Shown here piece after piece: positions 46,105-53,590 of a stretch of DNA of 64,000 nt (its first letter is position 1; the number at the start of each line of letters is the position of its first letter). The DNA lies in the NCBI RefSeq assembly GCF_003970675.1, contig NZ_CP034563.1:372001-436000 (forward strand), given 5' to 3'. The notes beneath the pieces were generated by a model. That model ran no database searches. It worked only from the letters and a program-made list of their open reading frames with translations, and had not been told where the DNA came from. Source of the stretch: Flammeovirga pectinis. GTDB taxonomy: Bacteria; Bacteroidota; Bacteroidia; Cytophagales; Flammeovirgaceae. Position numbers and translations under genes: made by a program.

Positions 46105-46175
46105 GTATTTTCAATGGAATTATGATACATATTTTATTTTTTTAATTAATCTTTAGTATAATCAAAGTAAGAATA

Positions 46176-46217
46176 TTGCGCCTTTAATAGAAAAATTGTA
46201 GGTTTGTAACTATACAA
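46176..46217 (+). promoter_or_regulatory. promoter and possible operator of the second parA
   Basis: TTG (46176-46178), 20 nt, TAGGTTTG (46199-46206) is a full match to the Bacteroidetes promoter. Overlapping the -7 box and likely start point is TTGTA-acta-TACAA (46204-46217), a small palindrome that could bind the HTH of the second ParA. Confidence 0.6.
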
Positions 46218-46237
46218 TAATATAATTAACCGAAGTG

Positions 46238-47068
46238 ATGATCGGAGACAACATAGTAAAACTTCGTAAGAAAAATAATATGCAACAGAAGGAGTTAGCT
46301 CAGCTAATTGACATTTCTGTGCAAGGTTTAATAAAATGGGAGAAAGGAAAAGTAGAAATTCCTTACTCTGGTTTATCTAAAATAGCTGACGTATTCAAAG
46401 TTCCCCTAGATTACATCGTTAAAGGAGCACCTTCTAAGGTCATTTCTTTAATTAATTCTAAAGGTGGTAATACAAAATCCTCATTATTGCGTCAAATAGC
46501 TGTTGGTATTGTTACAGAACACCCTGAAATAAAGGTTTTATGTATTGATACCGACCCTCAGCAAACTTTAGTAATGTATTCTGAGAACGGATTACATGAA
46601 AACATAAAAGTAATTGGGTTTGATTCCAATTCTATTGCCGTTTCTGAGAAATATAGAAAGCTAATTGAGGAAAGTCAGTACAAGTATGACTACATATTGG
46701 TAGATACTGCAGGTTATGTAGCCGTTACAGACCTACTTACAAGTATTATCGCTAATTCTGATGTAGTTGTTCCGATAACATTGAACGAAACCGCTCTAGG
46801 GCCTACAATATCGAGTATTTCTAACATTGCAGATGTAAGAGACTCTTTAGATTTACCAACTAAGATAATTGGTATTAGAAATAGAGTGAATAGAACGGTG
46901 AAAGAATCTAAAATGCCATTCGAATTAGATGGTTATATGGGATTAAAATTGATGGATTCGTTCTTACCAGATGCTATTCAGTACCAAAGAGATACTAATT
47001 TTAGCAATACTTCAATCACTAAAGAAGTGAAGGAGATAGTAAACGAATTACTTCCTATTATTGATTAA
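46238..47068 (+). CDS. parA: ParA-type ATPase with N-terminal XRE-type HTH (second system)
   Basis: I choose the ATG at 46238 (a GTG three bases earlier is possible), giving 276 residues. The first 60 residues are a Cro/C1-type HTH (IVKLRKKNNMQQKELAQLIDISVQGLIKWEKGK). The ATPase domain has a divergent Walker A box, SKGGNTKSS, that keeps both lysines (Lys75 and Lys80 from this start) but lacks the usual Gly before the second. Walker A' is IDTDPQQ and Walker B is YILVDTAGYV. The HTH type differs from that of the first ParA, so the two systems are not simple duplicates. parB2 begins 38 nt downstream. An origin-proximal promoter precedes it. Confidence 0.88.
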   Translation: MIGDNIVKLRKKNNMQQKELAQLIDISVQGLIKWEKGKVEIPYSGLSKIADVFKVPLDYIVKGAPSKVISLINSKGGNTKSSLLRQIAVGIVTEHPEIKVLCIDTDPQQTLVMYSENGLHENIKVIGFDSNSIAVSEKYRKLIEESQYKYDYILVDTAGYVAVTDLLTSIIANSDVVVPITLNETALGPTISSISNIADVRDSLDLPTKIIGIRNRVNRTVKESKMPFELDGYMGLKLMDSFLPDAIQYQRDTNFSNTSITKEVKEIVNELLPIID

Positions 47069-47106
47069 TAACTGTTTAATACCCCAAATTACAATTCAGA
47101 AATCTG

Positions 47107-48480
47107 ATGCTGAACCTAGATAAGTTTAAACAAAAAGAGGAGAAAAGGATAAAAGAGGGCAAAACTACCCTTCGTGAAAAGAAATCACAGGAAAAATTAA
47201 CGCAAATTGATTATAAATCTCCGGGTGCTTTTCATATCGAACCAGAATTTAGAGAACTTATTCGTAAACAAAACGACGATGAGGCGGCTAATTTTGAGGT
47301 TTCAATTAAAGAAGAAGGTGTTAGAGAGCCAATCTTGTATTGGACGCATACTTTAAGAGATAAATCAGGTGCTAGGGTTGTACACACTGTTGTTGACGGT
47401 CACCATAGATGTGAAGCAGCAATTAAGTTGAATTTAGATTTCATTCCTTCTAAAGAGATGAAATTTGAATCTTACAATGATGTACGTATTTGGATGCTTC
47501 GTAATCAATTAGGAAGAAGAAATATTGGTGATGCAGAAAAAATCAGAATTGCTTTACAGTTAACTGAATTTTTAAGCATAGAAGCTAAAGAACGTAAAAA
47601 GAAACAAGTTGAGGCCTTTAATAAAGGAGCTGCTGACAAAACAACAACTACCCCAAAGAAAGCTGAAAAAGAAGTTGTTTCTGTGGAACAACAAGATATA
47701 AATGCTTTTAAAAGTGATTTAAATATAGGTGCTTCAGGAAAAATTAATAGGGCAGAAGAAGCTGCTAAGATTGCTGGAGTATCTACTAAGAATGTCACTA
47801 AAATGAAGAAAGTGATTGAAAAGGGGTCAAATGATCTACTTTCATCTGTAATGGATGGTGTCACTTCAATTCATAAAGCATGGTCTGATATTAGAAATAA
47901 AGAAAAGGAAGACAAAAGTGTTATTTCTAAGTCTAAAAAAGTAGTCGACAAAGAACTTACGCCTCGTCAGATTCAATTATTATTAAATAATAAGGAGTCT
48001 ATATCAACTATTAGTCGTGTTGCTTTAGCATTTCGTCATCCAGACTTAGAATTTGATACTTTAAACCTAACAGGACTTCGTTATACACACTTTAATGATT
48101 TTTCTGCAAGATATATTGAGCAGAATCAGCAGGTACGCCAGAGTAAGAATATAGACGTTGTACAGTTAGTTAAATTGAATGAGAAAGAATATGCTCCTGC
48201 TATAGTTGGGTACCAAATTTTTTCTACAATTGCAGACTTAGAGAACCTTCATTCTTTAGAGGAGTTATCGCGCTTCTGTCATAAGTTTTATGTTGTTGTA
48301 CATGATAAATTACAAGAAGACGCAGTTCTTCAGGTACAAAAACAAAACCTTACAATAGGAGTATTAAGCATTACTGCTGATAAAACCATAAAGAGTATTC
48401 ATGAAAGCCATTACAATATGGTAGAAGAGCATCAGGAGTTACAAATAATGCGAGAAAGCTTCACTAGAATGAGCAAATAA
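47107..48480 (+). CDS. parB: ParB-type partition protein with long C-terminal extension (second system)
   Basis: This 457-residue protein has a basic N-terminal tail and a ParB-like domain (about 40-145). VVDGHHRCE (Gly98-Arg101) and NQLGRRNI (133-140) are the same unusual boxes as in the first ParB. A Lys/Thr-rich linker (about 165-195) leads to an HTH-like helix set (RAEEAAKIAGVSTKNVTKMKKV, about 217-240). The last 170 residues form an extra domain of unknown type, making the protein much longer than usual ParB. A clear terminator follows. Confidence 0.85.
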   Translation: MLNLDKFKQKEEKRIKEGKTTLREKKSQEKLTQIDYKSPGAFHIEPEFRELIRKQNDDEAANFEVSIKEEGVREPILYWTHTLRDKSGARVVHTVVDGHHRCEAAIKLNLDFIPSKEMKFESYNDVRIWMLRNQLGRRNIGDAEKIRIALQLTEFLSIEAKERKKKQVEAFNKGAADKTTTTPKKAEKEVVSVEQQDINAFKSDLNIGASGKINRAEEAAKIAGVSTKNVTKMKKVIEKGSNDLLSSVMDGVTSIHKAWSDIRNKEKEDKSVISKSKKVVDKELTPRQIQLLLNNKESISTISRVALAFRHPDLEFDTLNLTGLRYTHFNDFSARYIEQNQQVRQSKNIDVVQLVKLNEKEYAPAIVGYQIFSTIADLENLHSLEELSRFCHKFYVVVHDKLQEDAVLQVQKQNLTIGVLSITADKTIKSIHESHYNMVEEHQELQIMRESFTRMSK

Positions 48481-48493
48481 AGAAGTAATATAG

Positions 48494-48528
48494 AATCCAC
48501 CTTATTAACGTAAGGTGGATTTTTTTTT
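48494..48528 (+). terminator. terminator of the second parAB operon
   Basis: AATCCACCTTA (48494-48504) pairs perfectly with 48511-48521 and is followed by a run of T. Confidence 0.9.
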
Positions 48529-48540
48529 AATGATGAGACA

Positions 48541-49089
48541 ATGCAAACAATTAAATCAATTTTTAAATACTTCTTTCTAGCCATAACTTTAATAATTACC
48601 ATTACTACCGCCAGTTACTTGATTCACCCTAGAAAAACATTCTCTTATTGTAAAAGTGGTTTAGTTGTCGTTTTAAAAACCGTAAACAGAACAAAACCAT
48701 ATCCTACTAAGAATGGTGTACACCCTATTTTAGCAGCTAAAGTGACGAAAGTACTTACTGCTGCACATAAAAAAGGAATAGACCTACGTGTTGTGAGAGG
48801 CTTTAGAAGTTTTGAAGAACAGGAGAAGTTATTTAATCAAGGACGGACTACAAAAGGAGGTATTGTAACCAATGCAATCCCTGGGCTATCGTACCATAAT
48901 TATGGGTGGGCAGTAGATGTTTGCGAGTATAGAAATGGACAACCTTACTGGAGTTCTAAAAAATGGGATGAAATTGGCAGTTTTGGCAAAAATCAAGGAT
49001 TAGTTTGGGGAGGTGATTGGACAAATTTTGTTGATAGACCTCACTTACAATTATCAATACAAGATATTCTTACCGAAGTTATTTTTTAA
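48541..49089 (+). CDS. M15-type LAS peptidoglycan metallopeptidase
   Basis: This 182-residue protein has a membrane anchor or signal segment (about 9-28). The D-Ala-D-Ala/L-Ala-D-Glu peptidase domain of the M15 family follows. It shows RVVRGFRSFEEQEKLFNQGR (83-102, split here as RVVRGFRSFEEQ and EKLFNQGR). The zinc ligands are His119 and Asp126 in SYHNYGWAVDV, and His168 in RPHLQL. Such enzymes cut peptide stems in the cell wall; phage endolysins and VanY-like enzymes are relatives. It starts only 60 nt after the parB2 stop, past a terminator. Confidence 0.85.
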   Translation: MQTIKSIFKYFFLAITLIITITTASYLIHPRKTFSYCKSGLVVVLKTVNRTKPYPTKNGVHPILAAKVTKVLTAAHKKGIDLRVVRGFRSFEEQEKLFNQGRTTKGGIVTNAIPGLSYHNYGWAVDVCEYRNGQPYWSSKKWDEIGSFGKNQGLVWGGDWTNFVDRPHLQLSIQDILTEVIF

Positions 49090-49249
49090 AGGTGTTAATC
49101 TATTGCATCTAGACGTTCTATATTTATAGTGTTATACGTAAAGTGCTATTTTAATATCATTTTAAATTAAAATAATTAGAACTCTATTTTATTAGTAACA
49201 GAATTTTAAAAAATTCTATTCTAATTAGGAGAATAATCATACTATTATC

Positions 49250-50062
49250 ATGAAATTATTGTTGAGAAAATTTCTAAACTTAGTAAAATATTTTACAATT
49301 TTAAGTTGTACTATAATTATAATATCTATTGGTTTTCTTTCTTTTAGAGAGCTTTTTCATACCAATAAGGGGCAAAGTGTTTCACATGGAACACGTTTTA
49401 ATGGTACTTTAGAGAGAGGATGGCTATTACCATATAGAGGAGAAAATTATGGTAGTTTTAGTGGGATAAGTTATTATTTAATGGATAATGCTTATGTAAA
49501 TAATAAGGTTTCCAGAAGTGTTTTAGATAGTTATGAATCTTTGAATAATACAATTTCAAATGATTGTTTCTATTATTATATGGAATGTAGTGATCATTCT
49601 GGAGGAAACCTATACCTACATAGAAGTCATGAAAATGGTTTAAGTATTGATTTCATGATTCCAAAACAACAAGAGGGTAAACCTTATACATTTTTAGATC
49701 ATTGGGGTCTTTTCCATTATTTTTTAGAAACAGATTATTTAGGCAATTATAAACAGAGGTATTCCCTTTTAAATTTTTTAAACCCTTTACTATCAAAAAT
49801 TATTGGAAAGGTATTTATACCAAGTAATATATCTAATGATTTTAGAAAAGTAGCAGATCATATATTAGCTCTTGATATTGCTTGTAAGAAAAATGGAATT
49901 AGTATTAAGCAAGTTATTATAAGGATTGAATTTAAAGAGAAGATATTTTCTACTCCGTCAGGACAAAAATTATTAAGTAGGGGAGTTTATTTTGCAAAAA
50001 AATTACCTCCTGAAGTAAATGAAATGCATGATGAACATTATCATATAGATTTTAATATTTAA
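49250..50062 (+). CDS. MepA/M74-like LAS metallopeptidase, membrane-anchored
   Basis: This 270-residue protein has one N-terminal hydrophobic helix (about 11-32). A LAS-type zinc site is visible: His127 and Asp134 in RSHENGLSIDF, and the terminal HDEHYHIDF (His263 and His265). The spacing H-x6-D plus H-x-H matches penicillin-insensitive murein endopeptidase (MepA) and related M15 enzymes. Sequence outside these motifs is divergent. It probably acts on periplasmic peptidoglycan and follows another LAS peptidase, which is notable next to a partition locus. Confidence 0.7.
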   Translation: MKLLLRKFLNLVKYFTILSCTIIIISIGFLSFRELFHTNKGQSVSHGTRFNGTLERGWLLPYRGENYGSFSGISYYLMDNAYVNNKVSRSVLDSYESLNNTISNDCFYYYMECSDHSGGNLYLHRSHENGLSIDFMIPKQQEGKPYTFLDHWGLFHYFLETDYLGNYKQRYSLLNFLNPLLSKIIGKVFIPSNISNDFRKVADHILALDIACKKNGISIKQVIIRIEFKEKIFSTPSGQKLLSRGVYFAKKLPPEVNEMHDEHYHIDFNI

Positions 50063-50156
50063 GATGTTATTATGAATTGTTCAAATTTGTTTAGTGATAT
50101 AATTAAACTTTTGATATAAGCTAGCGTTAAATAGATTATAACCAAAATAAATAATT

Positions 50157-50282
50157 ATGTTTCAATTTGAAGATAAAAACACAAAACGTCGTTTGAAGTT
50201 CAAAAAAGGCGTTAGCTTAGGAGATTTAATTAGACAAGGTGTTTCTAAAGAAGAAATAAAAGAAGTACTTGGTTTAAAGTAA
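50157..50282 (+). CDS. very small protein, 41 residues
   Basis: The frame runs ATG (50157) to TAA (50280-50282). It encodes a basic N-terminal half (KNTKRRLKFKKG) followed by two short helices separated by a turn (LGDLIRQGVSKEEIKEVLGL), similar in style to a helix-hairpin or HTH pair. A good terminator lies 28 nt downstream, which supports expression. The family is unknown; DNA or RNA binding is possible but unproven. Confidence 0.5.
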   Translation: MFQFEDKNTKRRLKFKKGVSLGDLIRQGVSKEEIKEVLGLK

Positions 50283-50309
50283 GAATAATTTTTAGTTAAA
50301 TATATATAC

Positions 50310-50339
50310 AAAAGGTCAACAGAGATGTTGACCTTTTTT
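50310..50339 (+). terminator. terminator of the 41-residue ORF
   Basis: AAAAGGTCAACA pairs with TGTTGACCTTTT and is followed by T. Its T run is at the same time the start of the larger inverted repeat at 50334-50371. Confidence 0.8.
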
Positions 50340-50371
50340 CGGTTTTGGCAATTTTGCCAAAACCGAAAAAA
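50334..50371. repeat. 17-bp perfect inverted repeat, hairpin A
   Basis: The arms at 50334-50350 and 50355-50371 pair perfectly around the loop ATTT. The core TTTTGGCA-ATTT-TGCCAAAA is shared with hairpin B at 50593-50630. Confidence 0.75.
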
Positions 50372-50467
50372 TATAAAATAACAGGGTGATATTTTCTACC
50401 ATTTGATATTAGTATATGTAAGCTTTAAAATAAAGCAAAAAATAAAAACTCTTTAAAAAGCAATCTC

Positions 50468-50563
50468 ATGGAATCAATTTTACTCCCTTCTGTTCTTACA
50501 ATATTTATTACATTAATGTGTGTTGTTTCTGCTAGTGAAATGTATAAAATCTTTAGAGATTAA
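50468..50563 (+). CDS. tiny single-helix membrane protein, 31 residues
   Basis: The frame from ATG 50468 to TAA 50561-50563 encodes one hydrophobic helix (about 4-21, with PSVLTIFITLMCVV) and a short charged tail (SEMYKIFRD). The pattern is like that of known small membrane peptides. It sits 30 nt upstream of hairpin B. Confidence 0.4.
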   Translation: MESILLPSVLTIFITLMCVVSASEMYKIFRD

Positions 50564-50592
50564 TCTTAAAATATAAATAATAAAATTATAAG

Positions 50593-50630
50593 GAAAACCG
50601 ATTTTGGCAATTTTGCCAAAATCGGTTTTC
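50593..50630. repeat. 17-bp perfect inverted repeat, hairpin B
   Basis: The arms at 50593-50609 and 50614-50630 pair perfectly around ATTT. Relative to hairpin A the pair next to the core changes from G-C to A-T on both arms together, so the structure is kept. A short T-rich stretch follows. Confidence 0.75.
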
Positions 50631-50749
50631 TACTTTTATAAAAAAGAGATGCTGCCATTTTAAACATTTGTTATTAGATGTTTTTATTTAAATCAAAGAG
50701 ATAAATAATTCGTTATAAATAATAATGTTTAACATTAAACTTAATAAAA

Positions 50750-51391
50750 ATGAGAAAATTAATACTAGTTCTTGCTACCTGTGTAGTTGTATCTTGTAAT
50801 CAAGAGCAAAAGAGTATCAGCAACAAACCTGTTCAAAAAGAAGTCGCACAACATCAATCAGAGACTCCAGAATTAATTCAAGTAGGAGATACGAATAAAG
50901 AAGTACAAAGAAAAATGGATAAAATGTCTTTGTTTACAGGAGCACAGGTAAACATAGATACGCTTTCTGATAATTTCTACATAGAAAATATATACCAGTA
51001 TAGCTTACTTCCTCAAGGGGCTAAGTTTGCAGATTTAAGTGTGGTAGTAGCAAATAATGAATTTAAATTTATGCAAATGCTAATGCAACATGTAGAAAAT
51101 ACAGATGCGGCTAATAAAGCAAAATTTTATAAAGGGATAAAACAAAATTTGGTATCGGGTTTAAATAGTGGTTCTATTTCTGTAGTTGACAATAAGTTTA
51201 TGAAATTTACCAACGAAGGAGAAACATGGTATTCAGTTTGGTATTTATCCGAAGATAAAACAACAGGTATACAAGATTACTATTCTATAATGGTACCTGA
51301 AAAAGAATATGATTATCTAGTTTACAGAGAAAATTTACTACACAAAGATAAGGAACATACTATAGAGTTATTAGTAGAATTCAAATCGTAA
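50750..51391 (+). CDS. lipoprotein of unknown function
   Basis: This 213-residue lipoprotein has a lipobox VVVSC (Cys16). A Gln/Glu-rich linker follows (about 17-45), then a globular domain with alternating helices and strands. I recognise no family. It probably faces the periplasm or cell surface. It is followed by a strong bidirectional terminator shared with the convergent gene. Confidence 0.65.
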   Translation: MRKLILVLATCVVVSCNQEQKSISNKPVQKEVAQHQSETPELIQVGDTNKEVQRKMDKMSLFTGAQVNIDTLSDNFYIENIYQYSLLPQGAKFADLSVVVANNEFKFMQMLMQHVENTDAANKAKFYKGIKQNLVSGLNSGSISVVDNKFMKFTNEGETWYSVWYLSEDKTTGIQDYYSIMVPEKEYDYLVYRENLLHKDKEHTIELLVEFKS

Positions 51392-51435
51392 AGAAGTGCG
51401 TTTATTGCACTAATTCAGTACGAGACAAAAGCAAA

Positions 51436-51476
51436 AAAAAGGCTTGATAATAATTAAATTACTATCAAGCCTTTTT
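51436..51476. terminator. bidirectional terminator
   Basis: AAAAAGGCTTGATA (51436-51449) pairs with 51463-51476; it separates convergent genes. Confidence 0.88.
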
Positions 51477-51491
51477 ACTTATCTTGGATAT

Positions 51492-52058
51492 TTACTCTAT
51501 AATTATTTGCTCAAAAAGCTGTTCGTGTTCTGATTTAAGTTTTATAAAATGAACACCAGAAAGTAAATTGATTTCCGAATGATCTTTTAAATTAGATAAC
51601 TTAACCTCTGGAGTACCATCAGCTTTTAATACCATAACAGAAACATTACCATCATTTGTAGATATACTTACTTTCTGATCAATGATCTCGTAGTCTACGA
51701 AAGGCTTCTCTTTTGCAACAGCATAACTCGTAATCTTATTATAAGTTATGGTATCTCCAGCAAGGTCAATTTGTTTAATACGGTAATATGTTGTTGTATT
51801 TGGTGCTGAAATTGGTAAGCTATACTCTCTATGAATAGACGAATAAGACTGCCCTTTTATTTCTCCGATAGTGGCCCAATTATTTTTATCAACCGATGCT
51901 TCTATTAGAAATTTATTATTATCAACTTCTAAACTAGTTTCCCAAGAAAGGATGTTATCTTCTAATTGAAATGAATTTATTTTTGTAGGATGTTCTTCCG
52001 ATGCAAATACTGAGATTGAAAGTAGAAGAAACACAAAATTTATATATAATTTTTTCAT
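51492..52058 (-). CDS. secreted protein with Ig/FN3-like domain
   Basis: This 188-residue protein has a signal peptide (1-19, ending SVFAS). A beta-sandwich like those preceding T9SS sorting domains follows (LSWETSLEVDNNKFLIEASVDKNNW in consecutive pieces, YYRIKQIDLAG near 105-115). The last 60 residues (ISTNDGNVSVMVLKADG … GVHFIKLKSE) resemble a shortened sorting domain. The order FN3-like plus CTD-like end, without any catalytic part, is odd and could be a small surface protein. Assignment is tentative. Confidence 0.6.
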   Translation of the reverse strand: MKKLYINFVFLLLSISVFASEEHPTKINSFQLEDNILSWETSLEVDNNKFLIEASVDKNNWATIGEIKGQSYSSIHREYSLPISAPNTTTYYRIKQIDLAGDTITYNKITSYAVAKEKPFVDYEIIDQKVSISTNDGNVSVMVLKADGTPEVKLSNLKDHSEINLLSGVHFIKLKSEHEQLFEQIIIE

Positions 52059-52179
52059 GTCTAAGATCGAATAGTTAAAGATTATAACTAATTAAACGTA
52101 AAAAACAGTGTATAGTATTCGTTTATTTTATGACATTAACGTTTAACTTTACTGTATTGATTAAATAAAAATAGTGGTG

Positions 52180-52581
52180 ATGAAAGAACTTAATGAATGC
52201 CCTTGTAGATCTGGTAAAACATATATAGAATGTTGTGGAGTAGCCCATAAAGATATTATGAAAGTAAAGACAGCAGAACAGTTAATGCGTTCTAGATATA
52301 CAGCCTTTACTATGGCAAATGGAAATTACCTTCATAAAAGTCATTATTCTAAAACTAGACCTACTAGTAAAGCAGAACGAAGAGATACAGAAAGGTGGGC
52401 AAAGGCTGTGCAATGGATTAAACTAGATATCTTGAATGTTATAGATGGTAAGGAAGAAGATGCTACAGGAGTAGTAGAATTTAAAGCCTATTATTTAGAT
52501 AAACATCTGCCGGGTATTATTCACGAAAAATCTACTTTTAGAAAAGAAAATGGACATTGGGTTTACGATGCGGCTATCTAA
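52180..52581 (+). CDS. YchJ-family protein with SEC-C motif
   Basis: This 133-residue protein is read from the ATG at 52180. The N terminus has the zinc-binding SEC-C pattern CPCRSGKTYIECC, and the segment AEQLMRSRYTAFTMANGNYLHKSH identifies the YchJ group, with W-A-K-A-V-Q-W and the closing STFRKENGHWVY. YchJ-like proteins are small NTF2-fold proteins of unclear role, sometimes linked to protein quality control through SEC-C. It is cytoplasmic and a single gene. Confidence 0.88.
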   Translation: MKELNECPCRSGKTYIECCGVAHKDIMKVKTAEQLMRSRYTAFTMANGNYLHKSHYSKTRPTSKAERRDTERWAKAVQWIKLDILNVIDGKEEDATGVVEFKAYYLDKHLPGIIHEKSTFRKENGHWVYDAAI

Positions 52582-52598
52582 TAGTACACTATAAAATA

Positions 52599-52635
52599 CA
52601 AAAGCTCTCTATTAAAATTTAATAGAGAGCTTTTG
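52599..52635. terminator. bidirectional terminator, 18-bp perfect stem
   Basis: CAAAAGCTCTCTATTAAA and its complement are separated by a single base; the stem ends just before the stop codon of the convergent gene. Confidence 0.85.
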
Positions 52636-52637
52636 TA

Positions 52638-53387
52638 TTATTTTGTTTTTGGAATGGATAACTTTTTACTAAAGTGATCCCATTCATCTTCGGTTGTTGC
52701 GTCAACCAATTCTTTATGTAATACACTGTAAGCATCAAAGACTTCTCGTGTAACTTTATTTAAATAGTTATTAACCTTCTCATATTCTTCATCAGTTATA
52801 TTGTAATGATAGAGAATAGAATTTTTATCACATACCTTATCAATAATAGATTGGTAGGAGTGGTTTAATACTAATTCAAAAGAATCAAAAGCTAGAGTGG
52901 CTTGTTTTTCTCGGTCTTTATCTAGTATAACGGCTTGAATTGTCTTCTTAACTTGAGTAAAATATTTTGCAGTTTTAATTAACTTCTCATCAGATTTTTC
53001 CTGTAATTTTTCAATATCTGCATTTAAGTCAGGAATAAATTTCCCCCATTCTTCTTCAGATATTATTTCTTGAGACTTGGAGAGAACTTCAATATTCGTT
53101 TTTCGAATTGCAGTTTTATGAGCAATTACAGAATCATAGAAAACATCAAATTCTAACGTAGTTGTAGTACGTTTAACAAAGAGCTGATTTAATTCTTTTC
53201 TATTAAACTTATCTTTCTTATTTGCTTCCTTTCTAATGTCTGCAGATTCCTTTACTATAGCTACAATTGCTTTCACTTTTTCTTTATCGTCAATATGTTT
53301 TTTTACATACTTTTCGAAATTAGGAATAATGTATTCATCCCCTTTTGTAGACGAGAAAATGAGCATAAAGAGTAGTACCCAAACCAT
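52638..53387 (-). CDS. helical secreted or membrane-anchored hypothetical protein
   Basis: This 249-residue protein has a short hydrophobic N terminus (MVWVLLFMLIFSSTKG) that could be a signal peptide, though it lacks basic residues before the core. The rest is almost wholly charged alpha-helix (Lys, Glu, Asp), with no Gly-rich loops, so a helical bundle or coiled coil is likely. I recognise no family. The start may be imprecise. Confidence 0.55.
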   Translation of the reverse strand: MVWVLLFMLIFSSTKGDEYIIPNFEKYVKKHIDDKEKVKAIVAIVKESADIRKEANKKDKFNRKELNQLFVKRTTTTLEFDVFYDSVIAHKTAIRKTNIEVLSKSQEIISEEEWGKFIPDLNADIEKLQEKSDEKLIKTAKYFTQVKKTIQAVILDKDREKQATLAFDSFELVLNHSYQSIIDKVCDKNSILYHYNITDEEYEKVNNYLNKVTREVFDAYSVLHKELVDATTEDEWDHFSKKLSIPKTK

Positions 53388-53520
53388 TTATTGAATGTTT
53401 TTATTTGTGTGTATTTTCAGATGAAATGAATCTCGTCAAATTATGTTACAAATTCAAGTTTACAGTTACATCGCTTCTTTCTAATATTGTTGGCATCTTT
53501 AAAAAAATGGAATGATTTTG

Positions 53521-53550
53521 TTGATACTGATTCATACTTTCATAAATTTG
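53521..53550 (+). promoter_or_regulatory. Bacteroidetes-type promoter
   Basis: TTG (53521-53523), 19 nt, TAAATTTG (53543-53550), ending 40 nt before the ATG at 53591. Confidence 0.55.
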
Positions 53551-53590
53551 TTAGTAGGATATTCTTTTTTTTAATCTAACTTTTTAAATA

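Larger units (their letters stand above)
44783..46237. other. replication origin region of a secondary replicon
   Basis: About 1450 nt of non-coding DNA lie between the divergent rep and second parA genes. The region holds about twenty iterons in both orientations. An A/T-only tract at about 45843-45872 (with only scattered C up to 45881) is a good unwinding-element candidate. I saw no perfect DnaA box (TTATCCACA or its complement) here. The layout (initiator gene, iterons, AT-rich tract, flanking partition genes) is that of iteron-controlled plasmids and chromids. Confidence 0.8.
50063..50749. other. region of two tiny ORFs and two related hairpins
   Basis: This stretch has no long gene. 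It holds ORFs of 41 and 31 codons (50157-50282 and 50468-50563), a normal terminator (50310-50339) and two large related inverted repeats (50334-50371 and 50593-50630). The order small ORF then hairpin occurs twice. Confidence 0.6.

Noticed and set aside
45782-46180. Four GCGC-containing spots (45783, 45974, 46072, 46178) in the origin as a motif
   Set aside because: They are noticeable in AT-rich DNA, but the flanks differ, so I could not define a shared motif.
44783-46237. DnaA boxes in the origin
   Set aside because: I found no exact TTATCCACA or complement; looser matches such as TTATCGGTA overlap iterons and are not convincing.
50063-50750. Integron or transposon ends for the paired hairpins
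   Set aside because: No integrase, transposase or target duplication is visible; hairpins are short and follow small ORFs.
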